A stretch of 17,072 nt of DNA, taken from assembly GCA_017461285.1 (NCBI GenBank), contig JAFTYS010000041.1, forward strand, positions 1 through 17,072, in the 5' to 3' direction. The stretch is from Bacteroidales bacterium. Its GTDB lineage: Bacteria > Bacteroidota > Bacteroidia > Bacteroidales > UBA932. Under the pieces are notes generated by a model. The model saw only the letters and a program-made list of their open reading frames with translations, did not search any database and was not told the DNA's origin. Position numbers and translations under genes: made by a program. Below are positions 5,323 to 13,749 of this stretch, piece by piece. The stretch's first letter is position 1. Each line of letters begins with the position of its first letter.

Positions 5323-7452
5323 TTAATTCAGCAGGTATTTCTGCCAGAATTCATGGTTGGCGGCTTCGAAGTGGGCACCTTGGTAGCCGCGGTAGCCATG
5401 GAGGCCGTCAGGGTAGATCATGAAGTCGAACTTCTTGCCGGCCTTGTGGAGGGCATCAAGGAGCTGGAGGGTGTTCTGATGGTGGACATTGTCGTCTCCA
5501 GTGCCATGGGTCAGTTTCAGCATGACGGGTTCTACGGTTCTATCAGCAGTGTACTCCGTCGGATATCCTGCTACATAGTTGAGCACTTTGGATACTTCGT
5601 AGCCTTCATGGTTGGCCTGCGGAGTATCCATGTAGCGTTCTGTGTAGTGGGAGTCATAGAGAGCCCAGTCGTAAACTCCGCCGCCGGCGATTCCGTAATG
5701 GAACCTGTCAGGAGCCTGCATCAGGAGCATCGCAGTCATCGTTCCACCGAAAGAGAAACCTTCAACTCCTATCTTGGCGCCATCAACATACGGCAGAGCC
5801 TTGAGCCAGTCAGCCCATGCGCAGAAGTCCTTGACTTCCCATACGGTAAGCTGCCTGTAGATCATGTCGAGACCGGCGCGTCCGTTATGTCCTGCGGCAC
5901 GCGGATCTACAGTTATCTGGATGATTCCGTTGTCGGAATACCACTGATTCGAAGCATTAGGGGTAACCCACCTGTCGCGCACCAGCGGCGTATCCGGACC
6001 GCCGTAGATGTCGACATGGACAGGGTATTTCTTCGACTGATCGAAATTTTTCGGATACACGATCATGCCCGGAAGACGGAATCCGTCAGTTGTAGTCATG
6101 TACACGAGCTCGCCAAGAGCATACTTGGATGCGTTATAATCTGGTCCCTGCATATCAGCGACCACATGTCCGGAACGGATCTTCCTGCCGGACGAAGGGA
6201 AGACGGCAACCTTCGTAGGAGTCGTGACATTCGAATATGATGCGACGAACCATTTTCCGTCAGGAGAGAAGGACACACCGGTAGCGTTGTATGCAGGATC
6301 GGTCAAAGTTGTGACTACACCTTTCTTATCTACTTTATATAACGCCTGCTTGGCGACTGCGTCGCGCTTTGCGGTGAAATACACGTCCCCTTTCTTTTCA
6401 TCGACGCGCACGATGGCAACATCCCAGTTCGAGCCGTCTGTGAGACGGCGGAATTCCTTGCCGTCATATGTAAGGAAATATATCTGCTGCCAGCCGGTCT
6501 CGAACTCGCGGGCCATATAAAGGCCGCGCTCAGTAAAGACCACGCCATCGAACCAGTTGAGCCATGTCTTGTAGGTTTCATTATACACATGACGCTTGCT
6601 TCCGTCTTCATGGCTCACAGCATATAGGTCGATGGTATTCTGCAGACGAGGCATGCGGGCGATGAAGAACTCTTCCGAATCCGGTCCCCAGAACGGGATG
6701 CCGAAATACTGGTCAAGGGTTGGATCAAAGTCGGCCCAGACGATTTCAGGGCCGTCACATTCCGACATTCCGCTGAGCGGACAGCCGGTGCAGCTGCCGA
6801 GGTCGACGATTCCGATGCGGACCTGAGGGTTGGTCTGGCCGCATTTAGGATAGCGTGTCTCGCTGAGGGAGCCTCCGATTCCGAGATCGGTCACGCGAGG
6901 ACTCTGCGACTGCGAAGCGGCAGCCGCAGGATCTGCGAATGCCGAATAGATCGGGAACATAGGGACCTGGCTGTTGTCGAAACGGTAGAATCCGATCTTC
7001 CTGCTGTCCGGCGACCACCAGAAGGCCTTATATCGTGAAGGACGGCCAAGAATCTCTTCATAATACACCCACGAAGCATATCCGTTGAGTATCACGTCTG
7101 AACCGTCAGAGATGAGACGGGTTTCCTTACCGGTTGCTATATCCACCACATAGAGGTCGTTGTCACGGGTGAATGCGATCTTGGTAGAGTCAGGCGAATA
7201 TGTCATGTTCACGGCTCCTTCCGGCTTTATCGGAAAGTCCGAAAACTTCGCAGGACTGGCCACTCCTTCCCTTCTCGCCCCGGTCTTCGCATTGAATGCA
7301 AAAGCGTCGGCATCGGCGAATGTGCCGTCATATGTGAACAGGACTTCTGTGTTTCCTATCCACTTCCATGCACGAGGAATCGGGTTGAACTCCTGGGCTC
7401 CGGCAGCGATTGCCACTGCCGCAAACATGAACAACAATAGTATCTTCTTCAT
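5323..7452 (-). CDS. dpp4: Dipeptidyl peptidase IV (S9B serine peptidase), secreted
   Basis: A 709-aa prolyl dipeptidyl peptidase that removes X-Pro or X-Ala dipeptides from peptide N-termini, likely periplasmic or surface-exposed. A signal peptide covers residues 1-19 (cleavage after AGA, before QEF). Residues about 30-440 are the beta-propeller, with the paired glutamates E132-E133 in WVYYEEILGR that bind the substrate amino terminus. The C-terminal alpha/beta hydrolase carries the triad: Ser567 in GFSFGG, Asp653 or Asp654 in HGTGDDNVHHQ, and His685 in DGLHGY. Length and domain order are normal for the family. One oddity is a cysteine-rich stretch in the propeller (C204, C221, C224, C232; LGSCTGCPLSGMSECDG) that I do not recall from other DPP IV proteins. 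No clear promoter box lies in the 136 bases upstream, which contain GC-rich hairpins. The gene lies downstream of the helicase and directly upstream of the IF-2N/TIR gene. Confidence 0.94.
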   Translation of the reverse strand: MKKILLLFMFAAVAIAAGAQEFNPIPRAWKWIGNTEVLFTYDGTFADADAFAFNAKTGARREGVASPAKFSDFPIKPEGAVNMTYSPDSTKIAFTRDNDLYVVDIATGKETRLISDGSDVILNGYASWVYYEEILGRPSRYKAFWWSPDSRKIGFYRFDNSQVPMFPIYSAFADPAAAASQSQSPRVTDLGIGGSLSETRYPKCGQTNPQVRIGIVDLGSCTGCPLSGMSECDGPEIVWADFDPTLDQYFGIPFWGPDSEEFFIARMPRLQNTIDLYAVSHEDGSKRHVYNETYKTWLNWFDGVVFTERGLYMAREFETGWQQIYFLTYDGKEFRRLTDGSNWDVAIVRVDEKKGDVYFTAKRDAVAKQALYKVDKKGVVTTLTDPAYNATGVSFSPDGKWFVASYSNVTTPTKVAVFPSSGRKIRSGHVVADMQGPDYNASKYALGELVYMTTTDGFRLPGMIVYPKNFDQSKKYPVHVDIYGGPDTPLVRDRWVTPNASNQWYSDNGIIQITVDPRAAGHNGRAGLDMIYRQLTVWEVKDFCAWADWLKALPYVDGAKIGVEGFSFGGTMTAMLLMQAPDRFHYGIAGGGVYDWALYDSHYTERYMDTPQANHEGYEVSKVLNYVAGYPTEYTADRTVEPVMLKLTHGTGDDNVHHQNTLQLLDALHKAGKKFDFMIYPDGLHGYRGYQGAHFEAANHEFWQKYLLN

Positions 7453-7504
7453 ATATTAACAATATTAATTACATTCCATATCATTTACGACACGCAAAGT
7501 GTTC

Positions 7505-7561
7505 CATTGGCCCCTCCCACTTCGTGGGCCCCTCCCCCTAGCCGGGGGTGGCAAAATGCCA
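7505..7561. repeat. GC-rich multi-hairpin intergenic element
   Basis: Three small stem-loops are packed together: CCCAC TTC GTGGG (7516-7528), CCCCC TAGCC GGGGG (7534-7548) and TGGCA AAA TGCCA (7549-7561). An outer pair ATTGGC (7506-7511) with GCCAAT (7558-7563) could close the whole. It fills the 136-base gap between helicase stop and peptidase start; the remainder is AT-rich leader. The sharply different composition suggests a small dispersed repeat (REP-like) acting as a terminator or mRNA stabiliser. I cannot test copy number here. Confidence 0.6.
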
Positions 7562-7588
7562 ATTCCACACAATTGCCTGCCGTAAATG

Positions 7589-9034
7589 TCAATCAGCAAA
7601 AAGTTCATCCTTGAAATTGACCAGATAGACCTTCTCGGTAGCACGGGTAATGGCCGTATAAAGCCACTTAAGGTCATCAAGGGTCAGTTCCTCCTGCCAG
7701 AAAGGATTGTCGATGAAAACGCATCTCCACTGTCCTCCCTGGGACTTATGGCAGGTAATGGCATCTGCATATTTAAGCTGCAGCGCGTTATAATACTTGT
7801 CCTCACGCACCGCTTCGTATCTCTTCTTCTTAGTCGTTATATGGGAATAATCTTCATTGACTCCCTGATACAGAGCATTTGACTGCTCATACGTCAGCGA
7901 GGCGCTCTCCGACTCCAGGGTGTCCAATATCACCTTTGCGACAATCTCCTGATCGTCATAATCCGGGAAGGATATGCGCGCTTCGGCGAAATGGAGCCCG
8001 TATCTGTCCTCGTACTTAGATATCTTCTGAAGTATGGCTATATCTCCGTTTGCGATATAGTCCATGCCCTTCACGTCCTCAAGGAACTGATAGCAGTTCT
8101 TGACAATCATCAGCTTATCACCGCGGACAAGCCTCTCCTCCTTGTACTGGACTGTAGAGCGTATTCCCATATTATACTTGATCGCACGCCTGTTCGAACG
8201 GCATAGGATGACGGTCTCATCCTCTCCGTAAGCGGCATACGCATCTGAAATCTTTTCAATCAGCTCTCCCCCTCCGATCCTCTCGATATCATCGAACTGA
8301 GCGGTCTCAAGCCCCAGGTCACACAGGTCCATCAGACCGGGACCATAGTCCAGCTCTGTCTGGAGCTGACGGATCATCGTGGCATTATACAGGATGCCGG
8401 ACTCCTGCTGCTGGCGGACGACAGTCGACAGTTCAGCAAACACCGTCCCTCCCATCATGGCCATATAATCCTTTGACAAGGCAGGTGATGCATCCAGCCC
8501 GACAGGAGGCAGCTGGGCGGAATCTCCTATCAATATGAGCTTGCACTCCACTCCCATACGTACGAACGTGATCAGGTCATCGAGAAGATTGCCAGTACCG
8601 AAAGCTGTGGTGGACTGCTGCTGTCCGGCTTCTATGCCTATCAAGGATACCTCGTCAACAATGAAAAGGGTCTCCTTGTCTTTGTTCGGAGCCAGAGTGA
8701 ACTGTCCGAAACCGTCGCCTCCGACAGATTTCTGACGATAGATATGCTTATGGATAGTAAAGGCCGGCATGCCGGAATATGAAGACAGAACCTTGGCTGC
8801 ACGCCCTGTAGGGGCAAGGAGCACGCACTTCGTACCGAAATTCTTCATCACGGATATGACAGACGAAATCGCCGTGGTCTTTCCCGTACCGGCATAGCCG
8901 TTCACGATCAGGATATCATCGTCATCAGAACTTACGAAATCCGCCACCTTGCGCAAGAGCGAATCCTGGCATGGTGTCGGTTCATGTTTCAGATTTGAAA
9001 CAAAGCCGGAAAACAGGAAGTCAGCACGTCCCAT
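7589..9034 (-). CDS. RecD/Dda-like superfamily 1 ATP-dependent DNA helicase
   Basis: A 481-aa helicase with the SF1B motif set: Walker A GYAGTGKTT (46-54), motif Ia LLAPTGRAAK (72-81), motif II IVDEVS (125-130), motif III GDSAQLPP (170-177), motif IV around VVRQQQESG (205-213), motif V ITCHKSQGGQW (426-436) and motif VI LYTAITRATEKVYLV (458-472). It lacks the N-terminal extension of full RecD2 and is close to Dda-type length, so it is probably a stand-alone 5'-3' helicase rather than a RecBCD subunit; no recB or recC is nearby. The start is two bases after the trkH stop, so the two are very likely co-transcribed. DNA repair or replication restart is inferred from the family; the exact role is unknown. 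Confidence 0.92.
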   Translation of the reverse strand: MGRADFLFSGFVSNLKHEPTPCQDSLLRKVADFVSSDDDDILIVNGYAGTGKTTAISSVISVMKNFGTKCVLLAPTGRAAKVLSSYSGMPAFTIHKHIYRQKSVGGDGFGQFTLAPNKDKETLFIVDEVSLIGIEAGQQQSTTAFGTGNLLDDLITFVRMGVECKLILIGDSAQLPPVGLDASPALSKDYMAMMGGTVFAELSTVVRQQQESGILYNATMIRQLQTELDYGPGLMDLCDLGLETAQFDDIERIGGGELIEKISDAYAAYGEDETVILCRSNRRAIKYNMGIRSTVQYKEERLVRGDKLMIVKNCYQFLEDVKGMDYIANGDIAILQKISKYEDRYGLHFAEARISFPDYDDQEIVAKVILDTLESESASLTYEQSNALYQGVNEDYSHITTKKKRYEAVREDKYYNALQLKYADAITCHKSQGGQWRCVFIDNPFWQEELTLDDLKWLYTAITRATEKVYLVNFKDELFAD

Positions 9035-9036
9035 AC

Positions 9037-10488
9037 TTACCTGTTTCTTTTAAACATAAGTGAAAGGACTACAAGAACCGGGAAGATTTCCACACGGCCC
9101 AGGAACATGTCTATGGTATAGATGAACTTTGCCACAGCCGGCTGGAACGAATAGTTGTCCATCGCTCCAAGCTCTGCCAGTCCGGGACCGACACTGCCCA
9201 CTGACGCTATGACTCCTGAGACAGCCTCCGGAAGATTCGTACCGCAAAGAAGCACCCCTATGATCGAAAGGAAGATAACGACAAAATAGACCACGATATA
9301 CAGCATCACCGAATGAACCGTACTGTCCGGCAGATGGTGGCCGCTGAGGCGAACCTGCGAAACTGCAGACGGATGGAGGCGGCGATGCACCTCGTTTGAT
9401 ATGGCCTTGAAAGATATGAGGATTCTATCGACCTTGATACCTCCGGTTGTCGAACCGGAACAGCCGCACTGGAATGAAGCAAAAATCAGGACTATGCCCG
9501 CAAGCCATGGCCAGATAGAATTATCGCATATGGCAAAGCCTGCCGTAGTCATGTAGCTGACAACGGTAAATACCGAATCCATGGCAGCACTTCCCCACGA
9601 TGTATATCCTCCCTGAAACTTCAGAGAGAACATGATTATGACAGACATGACAAGGATGGACCCGAAATAATACTTCACTACGGTATTGTTCATCGGCTTC
9701 AGCGAACGGGTGACAAAGACTGCATATATGAGACCGAAATGAAGCGCAGCAACCGCCATGAAGACAATCACCAGTACATTTATGAGATCCGAGTTGTAAT
9801 AGCCTATGGAAAGGTTCCTCGTGCTGAATCCACCGGTTGCAGCAATGCTGAACGCATGGTTCAATGCATCGAAAGAAGACATTCCCGCAGCCCAGAGAGC
9901 CAGGAATATCACCACTGTAAGAGCTACATACACTTTAGTGATAATGGCAATGGTCTTGCTTGACTTGTAGCGGTAGCCTTCTTTGGAAAGGGATGAAAGC
10001 TCCATGTTGGTAAGCTTCAGGCGGAACGGACTGGCATCCGGCATGACAAGAAGCAGGAACACGACTACTCCCAGACCTCCGATATAATGGGTCGATGACC
10101 TCCAGAACAGAAGGCTGCGAGGCAAGGCTTCAATGTCGTTCAGGATCGTCGATCCTGTCGTCGTATACCCGGAAACACTTTCAAACCATGCGTTTACCAG
10201 AGTGAACTCCCCTCCCCAAAGCACATATGGAAGCATTCCGAAAATGAATGACAGAAGCCATGAAAGCACGATAGTGAGAAAACCGTCGTTAAGGGAAAGA
10301 GCCTGTGACTTCTTTACGAATATGAATGGAAAACCACCTACGATCAAAGTGATGATGAAACTGATCAACAGCGGGCCGAAAGCTGAATCCCGTCCATTCA
10401 TCAAAGAAACGATAATGGACAGGAACATGAAAAGGGCACTCACGAGAAGGGCCTTTCCGACATTCAGCGATATGGCTTTTACATTCAT
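9037..10488 (-). CDS. trkH: TrkH-family potassium uptake channel subunit
   Basis: A 483-aa polytopic inner-membrane protein made of four M1-P-M2 units. The four selectivity-filter loops are visible: TTTGS (109-113), ATGGFS (217-222), TTAGFA (314-319) and GSVGPG (431-436). The conserved ending GRVEIFP (464-470) is also present. It conducts K+ (possibly with Na+ or H+) into the cell. TrkH normally works with the cytosolic NAD/ATP-binding TrkA; no trkA is in this window. Instead its ATG overlaps the stop of a sensor-like membrane protein by four bases (ATGA), which implies translational coupling. Identification is firm. Confidence 0.95.
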   Translation of the reverse strand: MNVKAISLNVGKALLVSALFMFLSIIVSLMNGRDSAFGPLLISFIITLIVGGFPFIFVKKSQALSLNDGFLTIVLSWLLSFIFGMLPYVLWGGEFTLVNAWFESVSGYTTTGSTILNDIEALPRSLLFWRSSTHYIGGLGVVVFLLLVMPDASPFRLKLTNMELSSLSKEGYRYKSSKTIAIITKVYVALTVVIFLALWAAGMSSFDALNHAFSIAATGGFSTRNLSIGYYNSDLINVLVIVFMAVAALHFGLIYAVFVTRSLKPMNNTVVKYYFGSILVMSVIIMFSLKFQGGYTSWGSAAMDSVFTVVSYMTTAGFAICDNSIWPWLAGIVLIFASFQCGCSGSTTGGIKVDRILISFKAISNEVHRRLHPSAVSQVRLSGHHLPDSTVHSVMLYIVVYFVVIFLSIIGVLLCGTNLPEAVSGVIASVGSVGPGLAELGAMDNYSFQPAVAKFIYTIDMFLGRVEIFPVLVVLSLMFKRNR

Positions 10489-11312
10489 GACCTGTCTTCC
10501 CTCAAATGCTTGATCCTTCTCTTAAGTTCGATATTCTCTTCGACAATCTCCGTTATGCCGGAATTGATGTTCGCAAGCTGGTCGTCGCCGTCGAACTCGT
10601 AATTATGTCTGCGGCCTGAAAGTCTGTAATTGTCGATTCCGGCAGACATCCTGTATATCGGATTCACATAATATACTGTAATGAAATAGAACAGAAGCAT
10701 TATCAGGATAAGTCCGGCACTGACCGAAACGACACCAGGTATGATGCTCCTGTAGAATCCGGCGTCAAAGTCGGCGGAATTCCTGCGCAGTTCCTCGTGG
10801 ATGCTGTCGTTCAGCACACCCATATCCTGACGGAACTTGTTGTAGCACGGCTGAAGCGTTCCGAAGAACCACTGACCTGTATCCACGCTGTCGGCAAGGA
10901 ATACCTCGTCGAATTTAAGCGAAGTGTTCATGAACGTGCTGAATGAAGTAGCCACACTGTCGACCATAGGAAGTGCGGTCTGCGATGTGAACGAATTCTT
11001 GAGTGAATCAGCCTGGGCGTTGAAATAGCGCAGGTTGAAGTCCGGCATGATGGAAATATCATTCTGCACGACCACGGCAAGCATCTGATGGTTATACGCT
11101 TCCGTAATGTCCGCAAGTCTCTGCGAGAGAGTAATGCTCTTTATGTTTGCTGCTATCAATTCGGTCACATAGTCACTCATCCTTCTGTACTCGAGAATGG
11201 AAATCACTCCCGAAAGCAAGAGGATGGCCGCCAGCGATCCGAGGCTGAGGAACAGTTTTCTCCTCATTGAAGGCTTGACGCCCTTTTTTCTTCTCAAAAA
11301 CTTAGGCAACAT
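10485..11312 (-). CDS. Two-TM sensor-like protein with HAMP-like tail and no kinase domain
   Basis: A 275-aa membrane protein. A basic N-terminus (MLPKFLRRKKG) precedes TM1 (about 20-40). Residues 41-188 are a mostly helical extracytoplasmic region resembling a four-helix-bundle ligand domain. TM2 follows (about 189-215), then a HAMP-like stretch starting VNPIYRMSAGI (216 onward) and a short coiled coil (about 253-272). The reading frame stays open upstream to 11603, but that part runs antisense into the fucosidase gene and past the promoter boxes. I therefore chose the ATG at 11312, which gives a sensible topology and a leader of about 20 bases. It overlaps trkH by four bases. The architecture is that of a histidine kinase or chemoreceptor cut off after HAMP. 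It may regulate TrkH directly or signal through an unlinked partner; this is inference. Confidence 0.78.
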   Translation of the reverse strand: MLPKFLRRKKGVKPSMRRKLFLSLGSLAAILLLSGVISILEYRRMSDYVTELIAANIKSITLSQRLADITEAYNHQMLAVVVQNDISIMPDFNLRYFNAQADSLKNSFTSQTALPMVDSVATSFSTFMNTSLKFDEVFLADSVDTGQWFFGTLQPCYNKFRQDMGVLNDSIHEELRRNSADFDAGFYRSIIPGVVSVSAGLILIMLLFYFITVYYVNPIYRMSAGIDNYRLSGRRHNYEFDGDDQLANINSGITEIVEENIELKRRIKHLREDRS

Positions 11313-11338
11313 ATCCTTTACGTCATGTTTATAAAAAG

Positions 11339-11346
11339 CAAAGTTA
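11339..11346 (-). promoter_or_regulatory. -7 box for the sensor/trkH/helicase operon
   Basis: On the minus strand TAACTTTG matches TAnnTTTG and lies 26 bases upstream of the ATG at 11312. No good -33 TTTG is present at the normal spacing, so it may need an activator or be weak. It sits 11 bases from the divergent box serving the fucosidase gene. Confidence 0.5.
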
Positions 11347-11357
11347 AGAAAAATTCC

Positions 11358-11365
11358 TATATTTG
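11358..11365 (+). promoter_or_regulatory. -7 box for the GH95 fucosidase gene
   Basis: TATATTTG is an exact TAnnTTTG match, 23 bases before the ATG at 11389. A good -33 element is not visible. The two divergent boxes are so close that polymerase binding at one would probably hinder the other. Confidence 0.55.
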
Positions 11366-11388
11366 AACCATCATAATAAAGTACTGTA

Positions 11389-13749
11389 ATGAAGAGAATA
11401 ATACTTGCCATGGCATCAGCCGCCATTCTGGTCCAGTCATGCATCGGAACATCTGAAGCAAACATAGATCCTGACCATACCCTCTGGTATGACGAGCCTG
11501 CTTCAATATGGGAAGAGACCCTTCCTCTTGGAAACGGAAGACTGGGAATGATGCCGGACGGAGGCATATATGAAGAGAATATCGTTCTGAACGAGATATC
11601 CATGTGGAGCGGCAGCGAAGCGGACTATTCCAACCCGGACGCCGCCAAGAGTCTGCCCCAGATCAGGGAACTGCTGAAGAAGGGCAGGAATGCCGAAGCA
11701 CAGAAACTGATGTATGAAAGGTTCGTTCCGCACAAGCCTACGGACGGAGGAACCTACGGAGGATATCAGACACTGGGTGATCTCGCGCTGAAATACGAGG
11801 GTGACGGACTTCCGGTGAAAGATTACAGCAGAGGCCTTGACCTCAAGACGGCAACATCCTGGACATCATACACTTCCGGAGACGGGACAACCTTCAGCAG
11901 ACGTTATTATGTGCCGAAAGAAGCAGATATCATGGTGGTCGAGATCAGTGCCGACAAGAAAGGAAAGGTCGCATTCGAAGCCTCATTGACCAGAAAGGAA
12001 AGAGCGGAAATCATCCTTATAAAGGACGGACTGTTGAAGATCACCGGCACTCTTGACAGCGGCGCCGACAAGCCTGGCGTGGGATACGCATCATACGCCA
12101 CCATAATCGCAGAAGGAAAGAACCATAAGATCGAGGGGGCAAAGGTCACAGGAGCCGACAGGGCATGGGTGCTCATATCTGCGGCAACGAGCTGGTTCGA
12201 AGGCGAAGATTACTACAACGTCAAGGCACTCAGCACGCTGATGTCTGCAGCCAAAGGCTTCAGTTCGAAGAAGGCGGAAGAGCTGTACAGCCAGCATGTA
12301 AAGGACCATCAGAAGCTCTACGGCAGGGCTGAACTGACCATCGCATCAGATTCCGGCACAGAGCTGCTGACTACCGACAGACGTATAATGGAATACGCAA
12401 AAGGAGCGGAGGACAACTCACTTGCCGCCCTTTATTACCACTACGGTAGATATCTGCTGATCGGCAGCACCAGACCGGGAAGCCTCCCGCCGAACCTCCA
12501 GGGGCTCTGGGCTGACACCTACCAGACTCCATGGAACGGCGACTACCACACCAACATCAACGTCCAGATGAACCACTGGATAGCCGAGCAGGGCAACCTC
12601 TCCGAACTCCATCTCCCGCTGACTGACCTCGTGATGGACCTTATTCCCGGCGGAGAAAGGACGGCAAAGGCTTTCTATGGTCCGGATGCACGCGGATGGG
12701 TTCAGCATATGATGACCAATGTGTGGAAATACACTGAACCGGGAGAACACCCGTCATGGGGAGCGACCAACACCGGAGGCGCATGGCTGTGCGCCCACCT
12801 CTGGGAACACTATGCATACACTCTCGACAAGAAATATCTGGCCAGAGTCTATCCTGCATTGGAAGGGGCATCCAGATTTTTCCTGACAACCATGATAAGG
12901 GAACCGGAAAACGGATATCTTGTGACAGGTCCTACATCCTCTCCTGAAAACGAATTCTGGTCGCAGGGCGAGAAGGTCAGCATCTGTCTCGGACCGACGA
13001 TGGACAACCAGATTGTCAGAGAGCTTTTCACTAACACCATAGCGGCCGCCGATGCTCTCGGAAAATGCGACGCATTTACAGACTCATTGGCGAATGCGAT
13101 AAATGAGCTGGCGCCTCATAAGATCAGCGAAGAAGGATACCTTATGGAATGGCTTCAGGACTACAAGGAAGTGGACATCCACCATAGGCATGTGTCCCAT
13201 CTTTACGGTCTACATCCGAGCAACCAGATATCTCCGGTAAGGACACCGGAACTGGCGGAAGCCTGCAAGGTAACCCTCAACCGCAGAGGTGATGAGGCAA
13301 CAGGCTGGAGCAGAGCCTGGAAACTGAATTTCTGGGCAAGGCTCGGAGACGGAAACCGCGCCCTCAAGCTTCTGCGCAGCCTTCTGTCACCTGCAATTCC
13401 GGAAGGAGGCGCCGGCTATCACATAAGCGGCACCTTCCCGAACCTGTTCTGTTCACATCCTCCTTTCCAGATAGACGGCAATTTCGGAGGCGCGGCCGGA
13501 ATCGGCGAAATGCTGCTGCAGAGCCATGACGGATTCGTAAACATCCTGCCGGCCCTTCCTGACGAATGGAAAGACGGAAAGCTTAGTGGCTTCAAGGTAC
13601 GCGGAGGGGCTACCATCGACATGGAATGGGCAGACGGCAAGCCTGCCGTCATCATCATAAACCAGCCGGACGAGTCGGAGATGACGCTGAAGATAGGTGA
13701 TGAGTACCGCGAGGTAAAAGGCAGCGCAAAGCTTGATCTTACAAGGTAA
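11389..13749 (+). CDS. GH95 alpha-L-fucosidase, lipoprotein
   Basis: A 786-aa glycoside hydrolase of family 95, which removes terminal alpha-1,2-linked L-fucose (some members L-galactose) by inversion. The N-terminus has a hydrophobic stretch ending in VQSC (C18), a plausible Bacteroidota lipobox, so it should be anchored to the outer membrane or periplasmic face. Residues about 30-275 are the N-terminal beta domain (LWYDEPASIWEETLPLGNG), then an (alpha/alpha)6 barrel. By comparison with Bifidobacterium AfcA from memory, the general acid is E520 (TSSPENEF), the base system involves N389 and N391 (HTNINVQMN) and D696 (FQIDGNFGG). H387 occupies the position that favours fucose; L-galactosidases are reported to have Thr there. 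No SusC/SusD pair or other glycan genes are nearby, so it is not part of a recognisable polysaccharide locus. The reading frame overlaps the convergent hydrolase gene by 11 bases. Confidence 0.94.
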   Translation: MKRIILAMASAAILVQSCIGTSEANIDPDHTLWYDEPASIWEETLPLGNGRLGMMPDGGIYEENIVLNEISMWSGSEADYSNPDAAKSLPQIRELLKKGRNAEAQKLMYERFVPHKPTDGGTYGGYQTLGDLALKYEGDGLPVKDYSRGLDLKTATSWTSYTSGDGTTFSRRYYVPKEADIMVVEISADKKGKVAFEASLTRKERAEIILIKDGLLKITGTLDSGADKPGVGYASYATIIAEGKNHKIEGAKVTGADRAWVLISAATSWFEGEDYYNVKALSTLMSAAKGFSSKKAEELYSQHVKDHQKLYGRAELTIASDSGTELLTTDRRIMEYAKGAEDNSLAALYYHYGRYLLIGSTRPGSLPPNLQGLWADTYQTPWNGDYHTNINVQMNHWIAEQGNLSELHLPLTDLVMDLIPGGERTAKAFYGPDARGWVQHMMTNVWKYTEPGEHPSWGATNTGGAWLCAHLWEHYAYTLDKKYLARVYPALEGASRFFLTTMIREPENGYLVTGPTSSPENEFWSQGEKVSICLGPTMDNQIVRELFTNTIAAADALGKCDAFTDSLANAINELAPHKISEEGYLMEWLQDYKEVDIHHRHVSHLYGLHPSNQISPVRTPELAEACKVTLNRRGDEATGWSRAWKLNFWARLGDGNRALKLLRSLLSPAIPEGGAGYHISGTFPNLFCSHPPFQIDGNFGGAAGIGEMLLQSHDGFVNILPALPDEWKDGKLSGFKVRGGATIDMEWADGKPAVIIINQPDESEMTLKIGDEYREVKGSAKLDLTR

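Noticed and set aside
5294..5345. A dedicated promoter for the IF-2N/TIR gene
   Set aside because: Best match TAATATTG with TCTG 19 bases upstream deviates from consensus in both boxes; too weak to list.
5353..6240. 295-codon open frame on the plus strand
   Set aside because: Antisense shadow of dipeptidyl peptidase IV, with no recognisable domain.
11313..11603. Upstream extension of the sensor frame by 97 residues
   Set aside because: It runs across the promoter boxes and antisense into the fucosidase gene, with no membrane or domain logic; the ATG at 11312 fits better.
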